A stretch of 64,000 nt of DNA from Archangium sp. (lineage in GTDB: Bacteria; Myxococcota; Myxococcia; Myxococcales; Myxococcaceae), in contig JAUYRZ010000079.1 of the NCBI GenBank assembly GCA_030695565.1, positions 113,297 to 177,296 on the forward strand, read 5' to 3'. The position numbers were made by a program, and so were the translations under genes. The notes beneath the pieces were generated by a model. It was not told the DNA's origin. It made no database searches and saw nothing but the letters and a program-made list of their open reading frames with translations. Shown piece after piece: positions 58,618-64,000 of this stretch. Every line of letters begins with the position of its first letter. Within the stretch, counting starts at the first letter, position 1.

Positions 58618-60333
58618 ATGCTGTTCATGTCCATCGTCGTCGCAGCGGTCACCGCTGCTGAACCTTGTGAAGCACCGCGGGTGCGCGACACGGCACCACT
58701 GGTGGCTGCGATGGCTCAGGACAAGGTGCTCGGGCTGACCTTCACCAAGGCGGCCGGCCTCTGCGCCGAACGGGGTGAAGCGTGCGACCAGGCGCGCCTC
58801 GAGTGCGCCACCATGCTCACCAGCACCATTCAGAAGCAGGTGGGCTTCGACGAAGGGCAGTGGCTGCGCGACATGCTGCTGCCCTACAACGGCGCGAACT
58901 ACCCGATGACTCGCACCTTCGGGGCCGCCACCATCGCCAGTGACGCCTCGTGCAACATCGACGTCTCCGCGCTCACCGCGGCAGGCCAGCGCCGCATGGT
59001 GCAGGCCACCCGGCGCGACACCATCTTCCAGGAGTACAACCTGTACTCGCGGTGGACGCAGACGCAGCTCCAGAAGTGCAAGGAGCGCGTCGCCAACGAC
59101 GAAGTGAAGTCGGCCCAGACCAAGGCCGAATCGGAGCGCCTGGCCGCCGCTTCTGCCGCGGTCGGTGCTGCCGAAGCCATCAAGCTCAAGCAAGCCGCGG
59201 ATGCAGCGGCCGCCAAGGCTGAGGCCGACAAACGTGCCCTCGCCGCCGCCGATGCCGAAGCGAAGAAACAGAAGGAGCAAAGAGACTTCGCGGACCGGGA
59301 GATCAAACGGCGTGAAGAGGCCGAGCAGCGCACCCGCGATGAACGCTCCGAAGAAAAGCGCGCAGCCGAAGCGAAGGCGCTCAAGGCCGAAGAAGAGCGA
59401 AAGAAGGAGCGCGCCGACGCCGAGCAGCAGCGCCTCAAGGAGAAGGCCGAGACCGAAGCGAAGCTGGAGAAGCAGAAGGAAGAAGCCGCGCTCGCCCAGA
59501 AGGCCGCCGAAGAAAAGAAGCTGGTGACCGAACGTGACGCGAAGGTGGCCCAGCAGCGCACCCAGAAGACGCAGTTGGTCAAGGACGCCGAAGCGAACTT
59601 CAAGCGCGCCAAGGACGAAGAGATCCTCAAGAAGCAGGCGGCGGTCGACGCGGTGAGCATGAGCCCCGCCATCGCGCAGGCCGCGGTCACCGAAGCGGCG
59701 CAGGCCGAGAAGGCGCGCATCGATGCCGAGAAGCGGCTCTTCGAAGCGAAGCAGAAGGCCGACGCGATCGTGATCGACGACTCCTTCGAACGTTCGGCCG
59801 GCAGCGTGTGGATCACCGGTGGTGGCAGCGGGCTCGACACCGGTTTCGGCCTCGGGGTGATGGGCGGCGCACACTTCGGGTTCTGGGGCACCGCACCTCC
59901 GGAGGGCATGGCTTCAGGTTTCGAGATCCGGCTCTGGGGCCGCTACCTCGCCACCGTGAGCGGTACGCCCGCCTCGACCTTCGACTCGTTGCTCACCGCG
60001 CGTTACTTCTTCGGCGCCATCGGCGTGGGTCTGGCCGGAGAGCTGCGGGTGATCGATCCCGCGCAGTCCACCGCGACGGCGCCCGCTGCGCTGCGAGGTG
60101 GAGCGGGCCCCGCACTCGCCGTGGCCTTCCTCGATCGCCACGAGACCCGCGTGCTGCTGGGCGTCAACTACCTGCCGCTGGGCAACACCATCGATGGCGT
60201 GCGCTTCGTGGGTGACTTCGAGGTCAGCTACAAGTTCTTCACCCTGCACGTGAACGGCGGCTCCGCCACCAGGGCCGCGGGTGGGCTCGCCTGGCAGATC
60301 GGCGCTTACGCCGGGGTGCGCGCCGCCTGGTGA
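58618..60333 (+). CDS. Coiled-coil plus C-terminal beta-barrel outer-membrane protein
   Basis: 571 residues. Weak signal peptide (MLFMSIVVAAVTAA). Residues 17-150 form a Cys-containing domain. Residues about 155-385 are a continuous Ala/Lys/Glu/Arg coiled coil (DEVKSAQTKAESERLAAAS, KKQKEQRDFADREIKRREEA). Residues about 395-571 are a Gly/aromatic beta-rich region (VWITGGGSGLDTGFGLG, FGFWG, LTARYFFGAIGVGLAGEL) ending in Trp, a typical barrel end. The design of TolA-like coiled coil joined to an outer-membrane barrel is unusual; it could span the periplasm and act with the preceding lipoprotein. Function unknown. Confidence 0.7.
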   Translation: MLFMSIVVAAVTAAEPCEAPRVRDTAPLVAAMAQDKVLGLTFTKAAGLCAERGEACDQARLECATMLTSTIQKQVGFDEGQWLRDMLLPYNGANYPMTRTFGAATIASDASCNIDVSALTAAGQRRMVQATRRDTIFQEYNLYSRWTQTQLQKCKERVANDEVKSAQTKAESERLAAASAAVGAAEAIKLKQAADAAAAKAEADKRALAAADAEAKKQKEQRDFADREIKRREEAEQRTRDERSEEKRAAEAKALKAEEERKKERADAEQQRLKEKAETEAKLEKQKEEAALAQKAAEEKKLVTERDAKVAQQRTQKTQLVKDAEANFKRAKDEEILKKQAAVDAVSMSPAIAQAAVTEAAQAEKARIDAEKRLFEAKQKADAIVIDDSFERSAGSVWITGGGSGLDTGFGLGVMGGAHFGFWGTAPPEGMASGFEIRLWGRYLATVSGTPASTFDSLLTARYFFGAIGVGLAGELRVIDPAQSTATAPAALRGGAGPALAVAFLDRHETRVLLGVNYLPLGNTIDGVRFVGDFEVSYKFFTLHVNGGSATRAAGGLAWQIGAYAGVRAAW

Positions 60334-60415
60334 CCGTTCCGAGATGACCGTCTCCCACAGAAACATTGACCTTCGAAATTTGCGCCTCGTGGATGGAACG
60401 GGGTAGGGGTCACGG

Positions 60416-62350
60416 GTGGCGACCGCGATGTCAGGCAAGAAGTTCCCGCACCCCTTCCTCCCCGTTTCACGTGCCGATCTCCAGGCGCGCGGTTGGGAGC
60501 AGTGCGACATCGTCATCATCAGCGGCGACGCGTACGTGGACCACCCTGCGTTCGGGCCCCCGTTGATCGCGCGTTTCCTGGAAGGCCGTGGGTTCAAGGT
60601 CGGCCTCATCGCGCAGCCCGACTGGCACTCCGCCGAGCCGTTCAAAGAGCTGGGCAAGCCGCGTCTGTTCTTTGGCGTCGCCGCCGGCAACATGGACTCG
60701 ATGCTGAACAGGCTGACGGCCCAGAAGAAAAACCGCAGCGAGGATCAGTACTCGCCTGGCGGGAAGACCGGCTGCCGGCCCGATCGCGCCACCCTCGTCT
60801 ACGCGCAGCGTTGCCGTGAGGCGTACCCCGACGTGCCCGTGGTGCTCGGCGGCATCGAAGCGTCGCTGCGGCGCATCGCGCACTACGACTACTGGAGCGA
60901 CAAGCTGCGCCGCTCGATCCTCCTCGACGCGAAGGCCGACCTGCTGGTGTTCGGCATGGGCGAGCGGCCTATCTGGGAGATCGCCGACAGGCTCCAGCGC
61001 GGCGAGAAGGTCGGGCAGCTGCGCGACATTCGCGGCACGGCGTTCCTCATCAACGACGAAGAGGTCAAGAAGCACGAAGCGGATCCCGCGGTGAAGGTGG
61101 CCGATCGGAAGACCGTGGTGCTGCCCAGCTTCGAGGCGGTCTCTGCGGATCCCATTGCCTTCGCGCGCATGACCGGCGCCTTTCAGCGCGAGACGAACCC
61201 CGGCAACGCCCGTGCGCTGGTGCAGCGTCATGGCCAACGGGGCGTCTTCTTCAATCCCCCCGCGTTCCCGCTGGGCGACGGTGAAGGCGACACCTCGAAG
61301 GGCCTCGCGAACGTCGCGATGGATGAGCTCTACGATCTGCCGTTCAACCGCGCGGCGCACCCGATGTACGGGAACGAGGGCATCCCCGCGTTCGAGATCG
61401 TCAAACACTCGGTGGTGCTGATGCGCGGCTGCTTCGGCGGCTGCACGTTCTGCTCGATCACCGAACACGAAGGCCGCGTCATCCAGAACCGCTCTGCGGG
61501 CAGCGTGCTGCGGGAGATCCGCCAGATGCGGCGCATGGGTGACTTCCGGGGCACCGTCACCGATCTCGGCGGCCCGACCGCCAACATGTACCAGCTCAAG
61601 TGCAAGTCGGAGGAGATCGAGAGCAAGTGCCGCAAGCTCTCCTGCGTGCACCCGGGCGTCTGCGAGAACCTGAGCACCAACCACGGCCCGCTGATCGAGC
61701 TGATGCGCGACGTGCGCAAAGAAGAAGGCGTGAAGCACGTCTTCATCGCGTCGGGCGTGCGCTACGACCTGGCCGAGCTGAGCCCCGAGTACGTGAAGGA
61801 GCTGGCGAGTTTTCACACCGGCGGTCAGCTGTCCGTCGCGCCCGAACACGTCAGCCCGCGCGTGCTGGAGAAGATGAAGAAGCCCGGCATCGAGAGCTAC
61901 GAGCGCTTCCAGGAGATGTTCGCCTGCGAGTCGAAGGCGGCGGGCAAAGAGCAGTATGACATTCCGTACTTCATCTCGGGCCACCCGGGCTCGACGCTGG
62001 AAGACATGGTCGACCTGGCGCTGTGGCTCAAGGAGAGCGGGCGGCGGCCGCGGCAGGTGCAGGACTTCATCCCCACGCCGATGTCGGTGGCCGCGTGCAT
62101 GTATTACACGGGCATCGACCCGCTGAAGATGGAGCCGGTGTTCGTGGCGAAGGGGCTCAAGGAGAAGCGGCTGCAGAAGGCGCTGATCCTCTACTGGAAC
62201 CCCGAGCACTGGTCGGATGCGCGTGAGGCGCTCGAGCTCGCAGGCCGCGCAGATCTGATCGGCCGTGGGCCGAAGTGCCTGGTGCCCGCGGAGTCATCTG
62301 CCGAGCGAGATCGCAAAGCAAGCCCCCGCACCAACGACCGCCGCTCGTAA
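60416..62350 (+). CDS. ygiQ: YgiQ family radical SAM protein (UPF0313)
   Basis: 644 residues. N-terminal YgiQ domain with [18 protein letters not shown] and [20 protein letters not shown], then the radical SAM core with Cys-x3-Cys-x2-Cys in [19 protein letters not shown], and [14 protein letters not shown] and a [20 protein letters not shown] segment near the C-terminus. The [4Fe-4S] cluster site is intact. The reaction is not known. GTG at 60416 is used; an ATG at 60428 (MSGKKF) is an alternative start. The C-terminal tail ([12 protein letters not shown]) is polar. Confidence 0.92.
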   Translation: MATAMSGKKFPHPFLPVSRADLQARGWEQCDIVIISGDAYVDHPAFGPPLIARFLEGRGFKVGLIAQPDWHSAEPFKELGKPRLFFGVAAGNMDSMLNRLTAQKKNRSEDQYSPGGKTGCRPDRATLVYAQRCREAYPDVPVVLGGIEASLRRIAHYDYWSDKLRRSILLDAKADLLVFGMGERPIWEIADRLQRGEKVGQLRDIRGTAFLINDEEVKKHEADPAVKVADRKTVVLPSFEAVSADPIAFARMTGAFQRETNPGNARALVQRHGQRGVFFNPPAFPLGDGEGDTSKGLANVAMDELYDLPFNRAAHPMYGNEGIPAFEIVKHSVVLMRGCFGGCTFCSITEHEGRVIQNRSAGSVLREIRQMRRMGDFRGTVTDLGGPTANMYQLKCKSEEIESKCRKLSCVHPGVCENLSTNHGPLIELMRDVRKEEGVKHVFIASGVRYDLAELSPEYVKELASFHTGGQLSVAPEHVSPRVLEKMKKPGIESYERFQEMFACESKAAGKEQYDIPYFISGHPGSTLEDMVDLALWLKESGRRPRQVQDFIPTPMSVAACMYYTGIDPLKMEPVFVAKGLKEKRLQKALILYWNPEHWSDAREALELAGRADLIGRGPKCLVPAESSAERDRKASPRTNDRRS

Positions 62351-62361
62351 ACGAGGTCGTA

Positions 62362-63015
62362 CTATTCCACCCGAAATTCAATCGAGTGCTCGGTGCCCGC
62401 ACTCAACGTGGAGCCCGCGACACCGCCAGCCAGTGACACCTGGTTGGTTCGCTCGAGCCGGATCTGCTCCTTGTCGTTGACCACGAGCTCATTGGGGTCG
62501 ACCAGCAGGTCCATCACGCCCTGCTGAATCGAAAGCTCGATCTTCGCCTTCTCCAGGCGCAGCTGCGTCGAACCCGTCACCACATTGCGGCCGTCTCGCC
62601 AGCGAATGAGCAACGGCCCGTCAGCGCGGCGATACGTGGAGCCGGCGATCGGATCGACGATCAACGTCGCGCCGGGCGCCTCGATGGCCCCGTCGAGTCG
62701 ATCGTCGCCGCGGATGACCTCGAGACGAAAACCCTCCACCCAGGTGAACTTATCGAGCCGGTACTGCTCGCGGCCGTCGTCGTAGCCGATGATGGTGCGA
62801 CCGAGCGCACCGCCGCGAATGGCCACTTCGGCGTTCTTCACCACGGCCCCGTTCGACGAACCTTCGCGCACCGTCACCCGGGCGTTACTGCCCGAAGTGC
62901 TCCCGTCTGAGGTGAGCCGGGCCGTGACGAAGAGGGTGCCTGTCCCACCTCCGGGCGAGGTGGGACCGCAGGAAGACGCCAGTACTCCGAGGGTCAGCAG
63001 CATTGAGCGCGTCAT
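62362..63015 (-). CDS. Hypothetical lipoprotein
   Basis: 217 residues. Lipoprotein signal with lipobox ASSC. The mature part begins with Gly/Thr/Ser-rich sequence, then a beta-rich region (NARVTVREGSSNGAVV, QYRLDKFTWVEGFRLEVI, GPLLIRWRDGRNVVTGS), without Cys-rich, TPR or catalytic motifs. Probably an outer-membrane-anchored beta-sandwich. It is convergent with the radical SAM gene (11 bp) and divergent from the next gene. No assigned function. Confidence 0.7.
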   Translation of the reverse strand: MTRSMLLTLGVLASSCGPTSPGGGTGTLFVTARLTSDGSTSGSNARVTVREGSSNGAVVKNAEVAIRGGALGRTIIGYDDGREQYRLDKFTWVEGFRLEVIRGDDRLDGAIEAPGATLIVDPIAGSTYRRADGPLLIRWRDGRNVVTGSTQLRLEKAKIELSIQQGVMDLLVDPNELVVNDKEQIRLERTNQVSLAGGVAGSTLSAGTEHSIEFRVE

Positions 63016-63086
63016 GAGCCATCACTACGCCGGAGCACCCCTGAGTGGCCAATTTCTTCTTTGCTGGCAGACTGCGAGCACACCGC

Positions 63087-63863
63087 ATGACCACCAAGAA
63101 GCCCCCCGGCGACGAGACCATCAGAGGCCTCCCCGGTTTCGATCAGCGTGCAGAAGATTCTTTCGTCGGTGGCAAGTCGAAGGTGTCTCTGAACGATTTG
63201 AAGAAGGCCGCCGAAGCCGCGCCCGAAGTGAGCCAGGGCGCCTGGCGTGAACGGGTCTTCACCCCGCGCGCGGTGATGTCTCGCGAAGACGTGAAAGCGG
63301 GCCTTCAGGCGGCGCTGCGCGTCGCGTTGAGCAGCGTCAGCCTCCCGCGGGTGGCGATGGAGAAGCTGCGCCCCGCGTGGTTGCCCCTTCTGCGCCAGGC
63401 GCTCGAGCAGGCCGGCGGTGACGGCATCGATGTCTGGCTGTTGGCGCTGTTTTCTCCGCCGGGCCGAGCCCCCAGGCAGCCGCTGTTCTACGACTTGTCC
63501 GACGCGCTGCTGCGCATGCGCACCGCGAAGGACCTGGCCAGCTTCGAAGAGGAGTCGCTCAAGACGGTCGAGCTGGTCGACGCGGCGTTGGGCAACGCGC
63601 CCGCCAAGCTGTCCTTCAAGCAGACCGAGCGGGTGCTGGAGGGCAAGCTGGAGGTCGACGAGCTGCTCGGCGTTCGGAGCGGCGCAGATGACGACCTCAA
63701 TCGCCGGCTGACCGAGATCGGCAACACCATGGGCCAGCTGCGCGATCAGATTCGCAAGATGCCCGGCAAGCAGCCCGACGGCATGTACGCCAACTTCGTG
63801 CGGCTCAAGGCCGAGCTGCGGGTGTTGGACGCCGAGCTCAAGCGGCGCGCTGGCACGCTCTAA
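63087..63863 (+). CDS. Hypothetical soluble protein
   Basis: 258 residues. ATG 63087 is chosen because the longer frame begins with a hydrophobic stretch out of the divergent lipoprotein's promoter region. The protein is hydrophilic, mainly helical, with QAALRVALSSVSLPRVAME and FEEESLKTVELVDAALGNAP in the centre and a C-terminal coiled-coil-like tail (FVRLKAELRVLDAELKRRAG). No family recognised. It ends 5 bp before the stop of the convergent KTSC gene. Confidence 0.65.
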   Translation: MTTKKPPGDETIRGLPGFDQRAEDSFVGGKSKVSLNDLKKAAEAAPEVSQGAWRERVFTPRAVMSREDVKAGLQAALRVALSSVSLPRVAMEKLRPAWLPLLRQALEQAGGDGIDVWLLALFSPPGRAPRQPLFYDLSDALLRMRTAKDLASFEEESLKTVELVDAALGNAPAKLSFKQTERVLEGKLEVDELLGVRSGADDDLNRRLTEIGNTMGQLRDQIRKMPGKQPDGMYANFVRLKAELRVLDAELKRRAGTL

Positions 63864-63868
63864 CACTA

Positions 63869-64000
63869 CTACGTCAGATCGCTTGGCTGCCCCAGCCGAC
63901 GGAACGGGAAGTGGCCGCGGATAAAGCGGGTGACAAACGTGCCCTTGGAGTGAGCTGAGAGCAGGTCTGTGTACAGAGCAGCCGGAACACCGAAGTACTC
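63869..64000 (-). CDS. C-terminal part of a KTSC-domain protein (partial)
   Basis: The right end of the window encodes 43 residues on the minus strand, read inward from base 64000 to TAG at 63869-63871. The sequence YFGVPAALYTDLLSAHSKGT, then FVTRFIRGHFPFRRLG, matches the KTSC domain pattern (Tyr-x-x-Val-Pro, Ser-Lys-Gly, Ile-Arg). KTSC domains are ~60 residues and often stand alone or at the C-terminus of larger proteins; nothing more can be said because the start lies outside the window. Confidence 0.75.
   Translation of the reverse strand, partial: EYFGVPAALYTDLLSAHSKGTFVTRFIRGHFPFRRLGQPSDLT

Noticed and set aside
60366..60394. Sigma-70 promoter TTGACC-17-GTGGAT before ygiQ
   Set aside because: The -35 is acceptable but the -10 hexamer does not resemble the consensus.

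Overview
The window is about 64 kb of very GC-rich, densely coded bacterial DNA. It most likely comes from a member of the Myxococcota, probably close to the Myxococcales/Cystobacterineae. The pointers are a Ser/Thr kinase whose C-terminal domain resembles the myxobacterial DUF2378/TIGR02265 family, several secreted lipoproteins (one with a long Gly-rich linker), PEGA-domain proteins, and DUF1592/DUF1552-type secreted protein pairs. This is inferred from gene content, not from a database comparison. There is no rRNA, CRISPR array, prophage or insertion sequence; most of the window reads as chromosomal core and lineage-specific genes.

Layout. 1-10 kb: the tail of an outer-membrane protein, then RDD and SpoIIM membrane proteins (divergent), and a long minus-strand run: rho, a small zinc-finger membrane protein, DUF4129, DUF4350, MoxR ATPase, DUF58 and a zinc-ribbon/DUF4190 protein. 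This is a MoxR/DUF58 membrane module. 10-17 kb: a giant SppA fused to a beta-rich outer-membrane-like domain, two unrecognised proteins, and two PEGA-domain envelope proteins. 17.4-21.7 kb: the parC-parE type IIA topoisomerase pair. 21.8-24.7 kb: the first DUF1552 + DUF1592-family pair. 24.8-26.3 kb: six tRNA genes (Pro, Arg, His, Arg, Lys, Leu) with an Lgt-like membrane enzyme inserted among them. 26.4-29.3 kb: an SDR, a kinase-DUF2378 fusion and a small STAS-like protein. 29.5-32.7 kb: tig-clpP-clpX. 32.7-36.3 kb: an AbiEi-like/DUF559 protein, a 496-bp non-coding gap holding a 99-bp palindromic element, and a secreted prolyl oligopeptidase. 36.3-42.3 kb: lon, a Cys-rich small protein, a DsbA-like lipoprotein, a quinone-oxidoreductase-like MDR, yqgE, and a bolA-monothiol glutaredoxin pair. 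42.3-46.9 kb: a DUF2914 membrane protein, Xaa-Pro aminopeptidase, RsmE, and a DTW protein with an extra domain resembling an inactivated exonuclease. 46.9-50.9 kb: a second c-type-cytochrome-like lipoprotein + Tat-exported DUF1501-like pair. 51-54.2 kb: three nucleotide-sugar enzymes. 54.2-57.3 kb: a HerA-like ATPase and an orphan AbiEi-like regulator behind a perfect 13-bp inverted repeat. 57.5-64 kb: a Gly-rich lipoprotein, a coiled-coil/beta-barrel protein, a YgiQ-type radical SAM protein, two unknown proteins and the end of a KTSC-domain gene.

Themes. Protein quality control dominates the centre (tig, clpP, clpX, lon, prolyl oligopeptidase, SppA, aminopeptidase P). Envelope and export genes surround it. 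The best leads are the orphan AbiEi gene with its palindromic operator, the 99-bp two-state palindrome at 33.8 kb, the Lgt-like gene that starts 2 nt after a tRNA, the DTW-pseudo-exonuclease and SppA-barrel fusions, and a family of small interspersed palindromes between genes.
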